Assembly (NCBI RefSeq): GCF_014172405.1
Contig: NZ_WNXC01000010.1
Coordinates: 186,001-250,000, forward strand
Origin: Pedobacter gandavensis
GTDB lineage: Bacteria; Bacteroidota; Bacteroidia; Sphingobacteriales; Sphingobacteriaceae
Direction: 5' to 3'
Length of the DNA: 64,000 bases
In this document: positions 44,650-54,661 of the stretch, in pieces
Numbering within the stretch: position 1 is the first letter of the stretch
How the letters are laid out: every line of letters starts with the position of its first letter
Position numbers and translations under genes: made by a program
Notes under the pieces: generated by a model
Told to the model about the DNA's origin: nothing
Seen by the model: only the letters and a program-made list of their open reading frames with translations
The model's database searches: none

Positions 44650-45332
44650 TGAATTTCATCGTTAATCTTATTTTAAGTGTCATCTTAGGCCTGTGTAAGA
44701 TGATATTAATTGGATTCATGTGATGGCATATTCCATAGAATGTAGGTTTTCCGATGAATTTCAAACAATGTATTCAATAGAGCTTAGCTCATTAAAATTT
44801 GTGGATTCAATAAGAAATAAGATAGCTAAATAATATTTATAATGTCGATTGTCAATTGTGCTCTTGGGTAAGCCTAATTTTAGACTGGCATTGTACTAGT
44901 TGAGTATTTCAGGGAAATGGACGGTGAATTCACATTAAAACTGACACCTCTTTTCGGCTTAAACGGGTCTTCCCCACTTCTGTTGATACACAGAGTCAAC
45001 GGCCCAAGTGTGATTCTCACAAAGCGAATCCAGATGATATCTAACCCCCGACTTCCTCCGCGCCTCTGTACTTATATAAATTAGATCTTCCAAAATCTGT
45101 TTCTCACACAAAATGTATTAGATTATTACTTCCTCAAAAAATAAAGTGCTTTACATATTTTCCAAAATATAAAATACAAAGACAAATTCATTAAATGTAT
45201 AGGTAGTCTCTAGTAGGGCGTTTTTAAACACATAAAACCACATTTATCTCTACTAGAGACTAACCAAAATGACAGCAAAAAATAATTTAATCCCTACTAG
45301 AATATTTTAAAGTTTAAAATACTCTAGTAGGG
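44650..45332. other. 683-base gene-free region with repeat cluster B
   Basis: Between the convergent DUF6119 and ART-like genes. The last 130 bases are repeat cluster B. The rest has no intact gene; a 52-codon open frame on the minus strand (44959-45117) lacks a start codon and is not supported. No RNA gene was recognised. Confidence 0.5.
45206..45332. repeat. Repeat cluster B with long inverted repeat
   Basis: Motif copies at 45208-45216 (CTCTAGTAG), 45250-45258 (CTACTAGAG), 45294-45302 (CTACTAGAA) and 45322-45330 (CTCTAGTAG). The last two belong to a 20-bp inverted repeat, 45292-45311 with 45313-45332, one mismatch and a one-base centre. Its right arm ends at the base before the stop codon of the ART-like gene. 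The first three motifs align in order with cluster A. Confidence 0.85.
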
Positions 45333-46052
45333 CTACCTTATACGGGTTAGATAGAACTGAAAATCTCTGGTTTTTACACTACCTTCAAAATCAACTTCAT
45401 AAATATGAAGTAATTCTGGCTGAACTGGTTTGAGTAAACGAAAATTACAAAACTGAAGTTTTTCAAACTGTTGGGCTATAGGAAGATTCGGAAATACCTC
45501 TCGTAATTCATTAAGTTTTTTAGTCGCATCACTTCCATCCTCAAGGCTTAAGTCCGAGTCTGCAACTTGCCTGATTTCTATCATAATTGGTTTAGCAGGT
45601 ACACTCAGGTACTGACGTATTTGCAGAACATCTATTTCCCTCGGTATCTCGGGGTCATTTCCGGTAGAAATGAGTATACTTAAAAGAACCATGCACTTTT
45701 GGAGCAGTTCGCTGCCAACAAGATTTTCACACGCATAGGTAGCTGCCCGGATGCTACTAACAGAAAGATACACACCATCATGCTGGAAATTTAATTTAAG
45801 ACCGCCATACTCAAGCGTGCCTTGTGATATTGTTGCAGCAATTGAAGCACGTTGAATTTCAAACACTTGACTATCAATTTTTAATCTGACAATTTCTTTA
45901 TAAAGAAATGTCAGCAGGTCTAATATTTTCCAGTCTCTACTTGGATTGATTGCACCAAGACCCATTTCCTGGATTGATTTTAAAAATATTGTTGAAGTGC
46001 CATGCCAATAACTCTGACCGTTCCAGGTGGCATATACGTATTTTTGACTCAT
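45333..46052 (-). CDS. Predicted ADP-ribosyltransferase-fold protein
   Basis: 239 residues without signal peptide or membrane helix. Three segments in the right order suggest an H-Y-E ADP-ribosyltransferase: YWHGTSTIFLKSIQEMGLG (His, residues 16-34), DGVYLSVSSIRAATYAC (Tyr-type strand, near 91-107) and LLHIYEVDFEG (Glu strand, near 218-228). This is inference from pattern; no family name can be given. It follows the GGCT-nuclease gene on the same strand (129-base gap with a hairpin) and may be an effector in the same system. Its stop codon abuts the repeat B inverted repeat. Confidence 0.6.
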   Translation of the reverse strand: MSQKYVYATWNGQSYWHGTSTIFLKSIQEMGLGAINPSRDWKILDLLTFLYKEIVRLKIDSQVFEIQRASIAATISQGTLEYGGLKLNFQHDGVYLSVSSIRAATYACENLVGSELLQKCMVLLSILISTGNDPEIPREIDVLQIRQYLSVPAKPIMIEIRQVADSDLSLEDGSDATKKLNELREVFPNLPIAQQFEKLQFCNFRLLKPVQPELLHIYEVDFEGSVKTRDFQFYLTRIR

Positions 46053-46117
46053 GTAATTTTATAATGTGCTATTCTGGGTATTTCGATAAAAAAGACAAAA
46101 AAATGGTAATGTAATTT

Positions 46118-46140
46118 CAAGAGTTTTAATAAAACTCTTG
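46118..46140. other. Intergenic hairpin between the nuclease fusion and ART-like genes
   Basis: CAAGAGTTTT and AAAACTCTTG form a perfect 10-bp stem around a 3-base loop. There is no T-run after it on the minus strand, so it may tune rather than end transcription between the two genes. Confidence 0.5.
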
Positions 46141-46181
46141 GGTTTTGAAAAAGCAGATTTTTCTAAACTTGTCGGCGTCTG

Positions 46182-48527
46182 CTATAAGATTCCAATCCTT
46201 AATTCGAGGTGTCTATCAAATCCTTTTGTAAAGAACACTTCTATCTTCAGTCCATCCTCTAACGTGCGAAAATCATGGAAGGAGTAACTATTTATCGGTA
46301 ATTTTTTTGAGCGGCTAGAATGGGTACTAGAAAAATCGTTATAGCGAATTTGATAACTTTCCTGTTCCTTCAAGCTTAAAATAGGTATTTTCTGAGTCGC
46401 TGATTCGGCTAGATGAATAAAGAAATGATCAAATGAAAATTCTGTAAGCTCTTCATTATCATCGAAATCTGGACTAATTTCATACAACACAAAAATCAAA
46501 AACACCATTTCAATATTGCTTAATTGATGATGCGTCACATTCTTGAAAATACTGAAAAGGGAATTTATCGAAGGCAATATCTCATGATTCAGCCAGTCTC
46601 TAAACATACCTTTTACTAAAACTACCAGGCTGGTATTTACCACCGCAAAATCTGGAATTTTAGGTTCGGGAAATGTTTCTCCTTCTACAAACCGTTTAAT
46701 TAAAGAAGGGGTATGGTGACGGAGCAGTTCTTCAAATTCACCACCAGTGTAAATACTGATCGTTTTGATGCCAGCTTTTAATCCGTAAGACTTGATTGTC
46801 TCTCTTACCTTATTACCAACCCTACCTCCGCAATACAGCATCCAGTGCATCGGAACCTTCTTGTCCAACAACAATTTATTAATATCCTCGGTCGCTTTCT
46901 TCAGATCCATTCGTCTGTAATTGGCACATTGAAAACAATAGGTCTCTCCTGCCATTACGCCCCAGATGTCACGACCACCGTCATTACCAGTCTCGCCCAG
47001 CCATTCAAGTGAATCCCAATGACTGGTCTTCAACAAATACGCAAATACTAATCTTTCAAATTCAATTGAGGATCGGTCCTCGAAATGAATTGGCCTGACT
47101 GATTTTTCGACACGTTTAACAGGTAGCTCTCCAGGCTCAAATTCTTTTTCCTCCAGAAATTTAAGGAAAAGGTATTCTTCATTGGCTACAACTTGCTTAA
47201 ACATTTTCCCATACTCTATCACTTCTCTGTCCAGGTCTATAAGTTCGCCGTCAACCAAACGATTGAAAATTGCATTCGCCTCCTCATCTCGAAGACCATC
47301 AGAATTTTCCCGCACAACCGTAATTGTCTTTTGTAAGAATTCCTTTTTATAAAGGGAATTAGAAAACTGTGTTAAAAATTTCATTTTCCTGGTCTGAAAA
47401 TCCTTTCCAAACAATTGTGGCATGGAAGACTGCTTCCTAAAAAAGCTTCCAAGTATTAGCTCATAACAGAAATTGTTCTCGATTTTTACTTCAATTTCAT
47501 TCTTTGGACATAGTGAAATGGAGAGATGACCTTTGCTAAATTCAAATCCAATTGAAGACGTTCCACCAGTCACAAAATGCCATACTTTAAGTTTATCATC
47601 ATATGGCCGACCTGAATCTAAGTACAACTCCAGATCAACAGCCTCTGCTTCCAGAAAAGGCTCGTAAATTTGATATCTCTGTGAAAAGTCCGGTTTTCGC
47701 TGACAATTTTGGCAGTTGCAAATAATTTCCTCTGCTTCATCACCATCCGCGTTTTTTGCATATATCCTGCCCCTAGATCCAATAAAACTGTAGTTTTCCG
47801 AATATATCTTCAGTTTATCAGCCAAACCAGCTGCTTCTCTAATTCTCCCAGCGACAGCAAGATGATCCACACTATCCCGGTGGATCATGTACCCACGAAA
47901 GCGATCGATACTTCTTTTCAAATCTAACTTCGCAATCGCCTCTAATAAACCTGCGGTCTCGGTCCTATGCAGGATCTTTTCTAAGAACTCAGTAGTAAAG
48001 GGCGTGTAGATTCCGTTGTCAATTGCACTCATTAAGTAACGCAAACCATCCATTTTATGAGAGCCGGCATTGGTCAATATTGAATCGATTGCGTATTTAG
48101 CTAGTCCCATGGCAGTTGTTTCCCCGGGGATATTTGATCCAATCGCCGTATAAAGCACTATCTGACAATCCTGGAAACCAGCAACTGATTCTACGACAAC
48201 GTTGTTCCTGCCTGGTTTATCCGGGTGAACATAAGATCTACCTATAATCCTAGTCTCTCTTCTCCATAACATCGACTTGGCGTCGGGCAGAGAAACCTTT
48301 GCATCTAAAACCAAAAGGCAGGCATTTACCGAAGCGCCACCAGACTTGACGGGAATCAGTGTTGGCGCTCCTCCCCGGGTTTTGCTCAGCCTTCCATATT
48401 CAACTTCAAATGGCGTCGTACAAGCGATCTTTTTTACAATCAAAGGCCCAAGTTCATTCCCAGGATCATCAATTAAAGATCCATAAGCCATTATTCCGAT
48501 CTCATATTTAAAGTGCTTTTTCTCCAT
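46182..48527 (-). CDS. GGCT-fold plus PD-(D/E)XK nuclease fusion protein
   Basis: 781 residues. The N-terminus (about 8-110) looks like a gamma-glutamylcyclotransferase/AIG2-type fold: IGIMAYGSLIDDPGNELGP, then RLSKTRGGAPTLIPV. A CNCQNC zinc-like pair is near residue 270. A restriction-endonuclease domain follows at about 475-610: FERLVFAYLLKTSHWDSLEW, GETGNDGGRDIWG and ETYCFQCANYRRMDLKKA give the E, D and QxxN-type active-site elements (GGRD with Q-C-A-N). The last 170 residues are unassigned. I infer a defence or toxin nuclease. The combination of domains is unfamiliar to me. It precedes the ART-like gene. Confidence 0.65.
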   Translation of the reverse strand: MEKKHFKYEIGIMAYGSLIDDPGNELGPLIVKKIACTTPFEVEYGRLSKTRGGAPTLIPVKSGGASVNACLLVLDAKVSLPDAKSMLWRRETRIIGRSYVHPDKPGRNNVVVESVAGFQDCQIVLYTAIGSNIPGETTAMGLAKYAIDSILTNAGSHKMDGLRYLMSAIDNGIYTPFTTEFLEKILHRTETAGLLEAIAKLDLKRSIDRFRGYMIHRDSVDHLAVAGRIREAAGLADKLKIYSENYSFIGSRGRIYAKNADGDEAEEIICNCQNCQRKPDFSQRYQIYEPFLEAEAVDLELYLDSGRPYDDKLKVWHFVTGGTSSIGFEFSKGHLSISLCPKNEIEVKIENNFCYELILGSFFRKQSSMPQLFGKDFQTRKMKFLTQFSNSLYKKEFLQKTITVVRENSDGLRDEEANAIFNRLVDGELIDLDREVIEYGKMFKQVVANEEYLFLKFLEEKEFEPGELPVKRVEKSVRPIHFEDRSSIEFERLVFAYLLKTSHWDSLEWLGETGNDGGRDIWGVMAGETYCFQCANYRRMDLKKATEDINKLLLDKKVPMHWMLYCGGRVGNKVRETIKSYGLKAGIKTISIYTGGEFEELLRHHTPSLIKRFVEGETFPEPKIPDFAVVNTSLVVLVKGMFRDWLNHEILPSINSLFSIFKNVTHHQLSNIEMVFLIFVLYEISPDFDDNEELTEFSFDHFFIHLAESATQKIPILSLKEQESYQIRYNDFSSTHSSRSKKLPINSYSFHDFRTLEDGLKIEVFFTKGFDRHLELRIGIL

Positions 48528-48947
48528 TCTGTTTATTGATCAGTTTTATTTAAAAATCTTTTGGTGGCCAATCTATCTTCTATCAGCAAGGATGCTTACA
48601 TTGTATAAGCAACCCTACAAAAATTTTCGAAATGAAAAATCATATATGCATTTATCCGCCTATGTAAATTTCTGTAAAAAAATGAAGGAGAGCCACTATT
48701 TAAACTATTTTTTTATCTGGGATAAACTAAGAATTAATTATGAAAAAAATTACCAAAATAAATACGGAAACAGACACTAACAATTACAAACTAAACTTAT
48801 TTTTTTTCTACAGTACATAGACGGCACTCGTTTATAGTTTTCTATTTGCAAACGAAAACCGATTTTACGAAATTTTTTATACACAGTCTGATAAAACTTG
48901 CATGTTTTAGTTAAGTTTGGGTTTACGCCCTAAACACAGCTTCACAA
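48528..48947. other. 420-base divergent intergenic region
   Basis: Lies between the divergent GGCT-nuclease and STAND operons. A/T-rich, with a -7 element for the STAND operon at 48912-48919. A 62-codon open frame (48592-48780) is compositionally A/T-driven and overlaps the promoter region, so I do not call it. Confidence 0.5.
48912..48919 (+). promoter_or_regulatory. Bacteroidota -7 element of the STAND-FRG-HEPN operon
   Basis: TAAGTTTG matches TAnnTTTG exactly, 28 bases before the ATG at 48948. No -33 element is clear. Confidence 0.4.
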
Positions 48948-51900
48948 ATGCCAGACTTCAACCCACCGTCAATATCAAAACCTTCGAGCCTTCCCTTTCA
49001 CGAACAATCATGGGAAGAATTCGAAAAGCTATGCCTTGATATGGTGGAAGTACTGGATGGTTTCAGTACATCTGAGACTTACCGATATGGAATACGGGGC
49101 CAGATGCAACAAGGCATCGACATATATGGCCGCAACAACGATAACACTTACAATACCTATCAGTGCAAACATATCCAGTCCCTAGAACCCGGAGACCTTA
49201 GAAAAATTGTAGACAGGTTTCGCAAAGGAACATGGTATCCCAAAACAAAAAAATTCGTTTTGGCACTGACCTGTCCACTGCTGAGAACTGAACTACTTGA
49301 AGAATTCGAAATACTAAAAAGTGAACTGGCGGTAGATAGCATTATGTTTGAAAAATGGGATCATGATCAAATCAACAGACTACTAGTAAAAAATGTCGGG
49401 GTTGTATATGAAAATTTTGGTGGAGATTGGGCAAAAATCTGGTGCGGTGCGGAAGTGTTTGACAGGGCGATCTCAGCCAGGATAGTTAATGGAGACATCT
49501 ATAAACAGGAGATTAAAAGGGGTTCTTTTCAGATGCAGTCTATTCACGGTAGTTTCGGAAAACAGGGTATACATCTGGAAAGGGACGAAACAGAACAACT
49601 CTACCAGTGGATCATTACCGATCTCCAGCCCGAACAAAGAAGTCTTGCTGTTTTGGAGGGTGGAGCTGGAGGTGGGAAAACCGTAATCATTAAAGATCTT
49701 TACAACAAACTCGTCGCAGACAACATTCCTGTACTCGGATTAAAAGCAGATAAATTCCAGAGCAGCGAGCTTACTGAACTGGAGAAGAAGATATTTGGAA
49801 AGGACAATATCCACATTGTGCCAGCCATATCCAGTATAGCTTTAAAAGAAAAGCTTGTAGTAGTAATTATCGACCAAATTGACGCCCTGTCGCAATCTTT
49901 ATCCTCAAACCGTGATTTTATGACCACGTATTGCGGACTGATACATGAATTGATCGCTTTGAAGGGCGTTCGTGTAGTTATTTCTGCCCGAACTTTTGAC
50001 CTGGAGTATGATGATGATCTGCGATACTTTAAGTCAAAAGGATTTAAGAATATAAAAGCCAAGCAGTTAACAATTCCACAAGTTGAAAGAGTAATCAGAT
50101 CACTTAGCCCTGTTCAACCAAGTGAACAGCTTGTCGAACTGCTCAGGACACCAAACCACCTCAACATATTTTGTAAAATTGATTTCGGTTCCGGTAATAA
50201 TCCACTTTTGATCACTACCCAAAAGCAATTATACGATGAACTTTGGCGGAGCATACTATCGTCCTATAAAGAAAAAGATAAGCTAAAAAAGTTAATTTTC
50301 AAACTGGCAGATCAGATGAACATCATGGGTATAACTGTACCCAATATTTATGAGGAAGAGTTTTCAGACGAGCTGGCTTATTCTTTTAGCCACCAGCTTA
50401 TAGAGGAAGAAAAAGGCGGACTCCAGTTTTTCCATCAGACCTTTTACGAATTCGCTTTTGCCAAGCATTTCGTGGATAGTGATAGTGACTTACGCCAATT
50501 TCTTTCAACGCAGCACCAGGGTATTTATATACGGTCCGTGGTTAAACTTGTAACGGATTACCTCCGGGAAAAGGACAATCATCTCTACACAGTTATCATC
50601 AGAGAATTACTAAATGACAGCCACACCAGGTTCCACATTCAATCCCTGTTGATCACAGGTTTCAACCACATACCCTTTCCCTCAAAAGGAGAAAAAGCTA
50701 TCCTAACTCAAATTATACTCCCCCAAAAAAAATATGGAGATCTTTTTTTCAATACAGTAAGTTCACAGGGTTGGTATACTTTTTTATTGGAAAGTGGTCT
50801 ATTATACCAGACAGTAATTGAAGGGTGTCAGCAAACCGATCAAGACCAAAAGTTAAACTGGGTGATTAATATTGTTTCACGGCATTTCCTAAACCAGCAG
50901 GAACCTTCTATAAAATTTCTCCAGTCACTGCCCGATCTGATGGGGGCAAATAACGTAATAGCATGGGTACTTTATGATATCAAAGACTGGAGGGATGAAC
51001 GTTTGCTTCCAATGTTTGAAAAACACATCATCTACGATCATGATGTTGAACATGGCTCAAGAAACGTCTGGTATTATGAAATACTACAGAAAATTGCCAA
51101 ATACCATCTCCAATTTGTCATTAATTTAGTTAGCCCAGTGATTGGTAAATTATTCAATGATGAGTATGCAAGCAATGATACCATCTTTGAAGAAGAATTT
51201 TTAAAAAGGATCAATGAAGCTTTCCCAGATGAAACATTCAAAATGATATATGCAGAGATGATGTCATCCATGGAACTTCATAAAGATGAAAGTCAATATG
51301 AATTCTCTGATCTGCAGTTTTATCACACGAATTTTCCAGCGGACGACCAATACAACATCGATCCTCACCCGCTTCAGTCAAAAGTGCTTGAAATTACAAT
51401 TGAATATGTTACCCAACACTATGAAAGCCAATGGTATGAAGACTTCTTCACTGAGCATTGCGAGACAAATAATGTGACGATCCTTGGTCTTCTTATGACA
51501 GTCCTGACAACAGTCGGAGACGCCAACAGAACTGTCCGACTAATCGAGATTTTAGATAAGAAAAAAGTATTTCAGGATTTCGAAGGCAAGTTTCAGACAA
51601 GGGTACGGGCAATGATCGGAGCAAATTTCGCTTTGATGAACCATGCTCAAAAGCAGATGGTTACCGATATCCTGCTTAAAGTGAGTTCCCCTTTTGAATT
51701 GAAAATACACAAAGCGCTTCAGATTCCTCCCTTCCCAAATAATTTAGGGAACAAACAATTTGAGTATCTGAAAGCTTTACCATTTACCGAGATCCTGGCC
51801 AGCCCTACGTTAAAACGAAAGTACTTTGAGCTCAGCAGAAAATTAGGCGTTCAGGTGGCCGAAACTACCGCACGTCATGTAAATGCCGAACAGGTCAATG

Positions 51901-53267
51901 CCCCACTAAACCAGATGCCACTAGAAAACTGGAAAAACTATTTAAAAGATTACTATATTCAATATGGTAATGGGCTTCCTGACGATATGCCTAAGCGCCA
52001 AATCATCCGATTCCGGGAAAATGAATTTATTGACCTGGTTACAAAAGAGCCACTCCGTTTCTTTCCCCTGGTTAAGGAAATGTTTGAACAACCTGGTTTT
52101 CCGGTTCAATTTATGACCTTCGGACTGCAAGGCTTGGTACGGGGAAAATATCCAGCAGAACAGTTGACAGAAATATTTGAACAATATTTGGAAATATCCG
52201 ATGATGTCTATCACGTGATCTATGCACTGTCGATGTTTAGCCATTTTTCTGGTGCCGGTAAAGTGAGTCGAAAAATATTCTCTTATGTTAACAATCTTGT
52301 ACTTCATTTCCAGGAATATCCGATCACAACAGACAAACAAGCCCAACCCGAGATACGTAAAACTATCCGTTCAAAGGCAATGAAAAATCTCTGTTATTGC
52401 TTCAGGCATAACGATTTTCATGAAGAAATATTCCTTACGGCTGAAACTGTGGTCAAAGAGAACCATACATTGATCAACTCCGAGATCCTGGAAATGTTTC
52501 CTAATTTATGGGCCATTGATCAGCAAAGAGCATTCAGGCTTTTTACCAAAATTATCCAAATGGATAACCTGTTGGTTTTCCGCATATCATTTATATGTGC
52601 TTTACGGCTTAAAAACACCCATGCAGATCAAATGCATAGCTTTTTTGACCTCATCTTCAGCCTGCCTGACTGCCTGACCAATGAGAGCATACGAATATTC
52701 GTTGATGCCTATTTTAAAGATCAGCAAGAACTAATGCCCTACTATGAACGTCTGCTCCAGCAGGGCGATAAAGTAGTTTCAATATTGATCAATATAATCG
52801 AGCAATATTTCGAGACTTATACGGAAAAAGCATTGACTGCATACCTCAATATAGTTGGATTACCAGGAAAAGATATTGCTGGAAGTTTCTCCGGATTAAT
52901 TTTAAGAAAGTTTAAGCTAGTACCATTTCAAAAGGTATGGCCCTTTTTGCAACAATATGCCGCGTCTCCATCTGTAAACATCGATCCTGGCTACTATTTC
53001 TCATACCTTATCGGTTGCGTAAACGAACATTATTATCAATGCCTTGAACTGTTCAGCCAGTTTACCTTCAACGAGGTAAGCAGCCGCAGACTCTATCTGG
53101 AAAAATATCCTGTACAATTGGTTTTGGCCCTGTATACCAGATTTTCAAAAATACACGATGTCGACCAAAGGTATATGGAAACTTTAATGAACATTTTTGA
53201 TCAAATCTTACGTTCGGAAGGAATGCGAAACAAAGCCGATGCAATACTTGAAACGGTTGACGTGTAA
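48948..53267 (+). CDS. Mrr-like nuclease-STAND NTPase (Avs type 4-like architecture)
   Basis: 1439 residues in three parts. Residues 20-150 form a PD-(D/E)XK restriction-type nuclease: SWEEFEKLCLDMVEVL, QQGIDIYGRN (Asp near 57) and YQCKH (Gln-x-Lys near 73). Residues about 230-520 are a P-loop STAND/NACHT-type NTPase: Walker A GGAGGGKT (near 238-245), Walker B VVVIIDQIDAL, an Arg-sensor-like VVISARTF, and a winged-helix end LQFFHQTFYEFAFAKHF. The remaining 900 residues are helical, repeat-like and suited to sensing. Nuclease-STAND-sensor order matches antiviral Avs proteins that recognise phage proteins and then degrade DNA. It heads an operon with FRG and HEPN genes. Confidence 0.8.
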   Translation: MPDFNPPSISKPSSLPFHEQSWEEFEKLCLDMVEVLDGFSTSETYRYGIRGQMQQGIDIYGRNNDNTYNTYQCKHIQSLEPGDLRKIVDRFRKGTWYPKTKKFVLALTCPLLRTELLEEFEILKSELAVDSIMFEKWDHDQINRLLVKNVGVVYENFGGDWAKIWCGAEVFDRAISARIVNGDIYKQEIKRGSFQMQSIHGSFGKQGIHLERDETEQLYQWIITDLQPEQRSLAVLEGGAGGGKTVIIKDLYNKLVADNIPVLGLKADKFQSSELTELEKKIFGKDNIHIVPAISSIALKEKLVVVIIDQIDALSQSLSSNRDFMTTYCGLIHELIALKGVRVVISARTFDLEYDDDLRYFKSKGFKNIKAKQLTIPQVERVIRSLSPVQPSEQLVELLRTPNHLNIFCKIDFGSGNNPLLITTQKQLYDELWRSILSSYKEKDKLKKLIFKLADQMNIMGITVPNIYEEEFSDELAYSFSHQLIEEEKGGLQFFHQTFYEFAFAKHFVDSDSDLRQFLSTQHQGIYIRSVVKLVTDYLREKDNHLYTVIIRELLNDSHTRFHIQSLLITGFNHIPFPSKGEKAILTQIILPQKKYGDLFFNTVSSQGWYTFLLESGLLYQTVIEGCQQTDQDQKLNWVINIVSRHFLNQQEPSIKFLQSLPDLMGANNVIAWVLYDIKDWRDERLLPMFEKHIIYDHDVEHGSRNVWYYEILQKIAKYHLQFVINLVSPVIGKLFNDEYASNDTIFEEEFLKRINEAFPDETFKMIYAEMMSSMELHKDESQYEFSDLQFYHTNFPADDQYNIDPHPLQSKVLEITIEYVTQHYESQWYEDFFTEHCETNNVTILGLLMTVLTTVGDANRTVRLIEILDKKKVFQDFEGKFQTRVRAMIGANFALMNHAQKQMVTDILLKVSSPFELKIHKALQIPPFPNNLGNKQFEYLKALPFTEILASPTLKRKYFELSRKLGVQVAETTARHVNAEQVNAPLNQMPLENWKNYLKDYYIQYGNGLPDDMPKRQIIRFRENEFIDLVTKEPLRFFPLVKEMFEQPGFPVQFMTFGLQGLVRGKYPAEQLTEIFEQYLEISDDVYHVIYALSMFSHFSGAGKVSRKIFSYVNNLVLHFQEYPITTDKQAQPEIRKTIRSKAMKNLCYCFRHNDFHEEIFLTAETVVKENHTLINSEILEMFPNLWAIDQQRAFRLFTKIIQMDNLLVFRISFICALRLKNTHADQMHSFFDLIFSLPDCLTNESIRIFVDAYFKDQQELMPYYERLLQQGDKVVSILINIIEQYFETYTEKALTAYLNIVGLPGKDIAGSFSGLILRKFKLVPFQKVWPFLQQYAASPSVNIDPGYYFSYLIGCVNEHYYQCLELFSQFTFNEVSSRRLYLEKYPVQLVLALYTRFSKIHDVDQRYMETLMNIFDQILRSEGMRNKADAILETVDV

Positions 53268-53365
53268 TCTTAATCCTTAATGCGCTCATTATTAAACGAA
53301 AACTGATTTACCTCATTTAATTTTCTGACGAGTTAAATTGCGAATAGATAACATCAATTAGAATT

Positions 53366-54634
53366 ATGGCTAAAAGAGAAATCCAAAATCTTGACCTAAA
53401 GATCAAATATACACTAGAATACATAGAGGATGGCGGAATTGAAAAAATACTCGACCCATTGCTTCTGCAAAGTCTCCAAATGGCAAAATTTGATGGTTAT
53501 GGCAAGGCAGATCCCGATTCCATTACTCCTAACCTAAATGCATTTATGATGGGCGTTTTATTGCAACATTCAAAACCACCCTTCTATTCTCCAGAACATA
53601 TTTCCGAGTACGCCTCCCTTCTTCAAAAAGATCTGTTATTTGATCAGAAAAAAATAGACACAGAAGAAGAGTTTGACCGGATTTACGACGAATACAATAA
53701 AAAAGAGAATATTTTATTTAGGGGGCAAAGAGAAGCTAAATGGCGTCTATACAATAAAATGCAAAGACAATGGATATTAGAAAAGCTTTATGGCCAGGGG
53801 TTTGATTATCGCCTCTTTTTAGAAACTTTGGTATCTGTTGGTCTGGCCGAATACGCCGATAAGATTAAAGAACTGCTAGAAAAACATCACATAGATACAG
53901 ACAATGATATAGCAGTATTAGGATTTCTTCAACACCATGCATGTCCCACACCTTTATTGGACTGGACATTCAAATTTCAAAATGCACTCTACTTCGGAAT
54001 TGATGGTCTGACCCCTAGGGAAAAGAAGATTGAAATTGACGATTATTTTAGCATCTATTACCTGGAAGAAGCTCATTTTGAAGAAGGAAGTATGCGCAAA
54101 ATTATGACCGACAGCCTGGACACCATTGGGAAGGAAATACTGGAAAACATGATTAAAGGCATCGCTAAAGATAAAGATACATTTGGTGAGATGCAGGACA
54201 AATTCCGTGGCCGCAAAGTATTTGACAAATCTAAATATGAGGGATCCGGCATGGTTAAGGACTTAACTAAAATTGAAAAAATCGTCACTTTTCCATTATT
54301 ATATTTTAGTGATAAGGATGCGGAATCAGGAATTATATTTTCGTTAAATAACAGTAAAAACATTCTGAACCAAGCTGGTGTATTTATTTGGAATGCTGAT
54401 CCTTCAAAACCGTTAGAGGTGGTCGGTTACGATCTTTATGCTTCCGACAAGGGCAGTATCCAACCTGGGGAATATGCATTTTGTAAATGTTTCAATATCA
54501 ACAAAAATTTAGAAAATCACATCAGGAAACGATTAGAGGCAGATGGAATCACAAAGGAATTTATTTATCCAACTTCTGATATAAATACTTATCCTATTTT
54601 CGAAAAGAGTAAACAAACTCTTATAAAATCCTGA
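53366..54634 (+). CDS. FRG-domain protein
   Basis: 422 residues. The FRG domain is clear: ENILFRGQREAKWRLYNKMQ (residues ~112-131) and LGFLQHHACPTPLLDWTFKF (~188-207), the two conserved halves of the family. FRG proteins are soluble, often occur in accessory or phage-associated regions, and have no settled activity. It starts 98 bases after the STAND gene and 27 bases before the HEPN gene on the same strand, so it probably belongs to that system. No membrane or signal segment is seen. Confidence 0.8.
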   Translation: MAKREIQNLDLKIKYTLEYIEDGGIEKILDPLLLQSLQMAKFDGYGKADPDSITPNLNAFMMGVLLQHSKPPFYSPEHISEYASLLQKDLLFDQKKIDTEEEFDRIYDEYNKKENILFRGQREAKWRLYNKMQRQWILEKLYGQGFDYRLFLETLVSVGLAEYADKIKELLEKHHIDTDNDIAVLGFLQHHACPTPLLDWTFKFQNALYFGIDGLTPREKKIEIDDYFSIYYLEEAHFEEGSMRKIMTDSLDTIGKEILENMIKGIAKDKDTFGEMQDKFRGRKVFDKSKYEGSGMVKDLTKIEKIVTFPLLYFSDKDAESGIIFSLNNSKNILNQAGVFIWNADPSKPLEVVGYDLYASDKGSIQPGEYAFCKCFNINKNLENHIRKRLEADGITKEFIYPTSDINTYPIFEKSKQTLIKS

Positions 54635-54661
54635 TTTAACATTCATAAAAATACCAATAGC

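Noticed and set aside
44925..44965. IS21-like element end (GTGTCAGTTTTAATGTGAATT on the minus strand)
   Set aside because: Only a vague resemblance to IS ends; no transposase, no matching second end and no target duplication.
44959..45117. 52-codon minus-strand open frame (ends QQKWGRPV) as a gene or gene fragment
   Set aside because: No start codon, no recognised family, and the length is not rare by chance. A decayed gene remains possible but is not supported.
42810..45332. CTCTAGTAG repeat clusters as a CRISPR array
   Set aside because: Only seven short motifs in mixed orientation, with unequal spacing and a gene between the clusters; no regular repeat-spacer pattern and no cas genes.
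48592..48780. 62-codon open frame in the divergent promoter region
   Set aside because: Very A/T-rich composition with Lys/Asn/Tyr bias, no recognised motif, and it occupies the regulatory region between two divergent operons.
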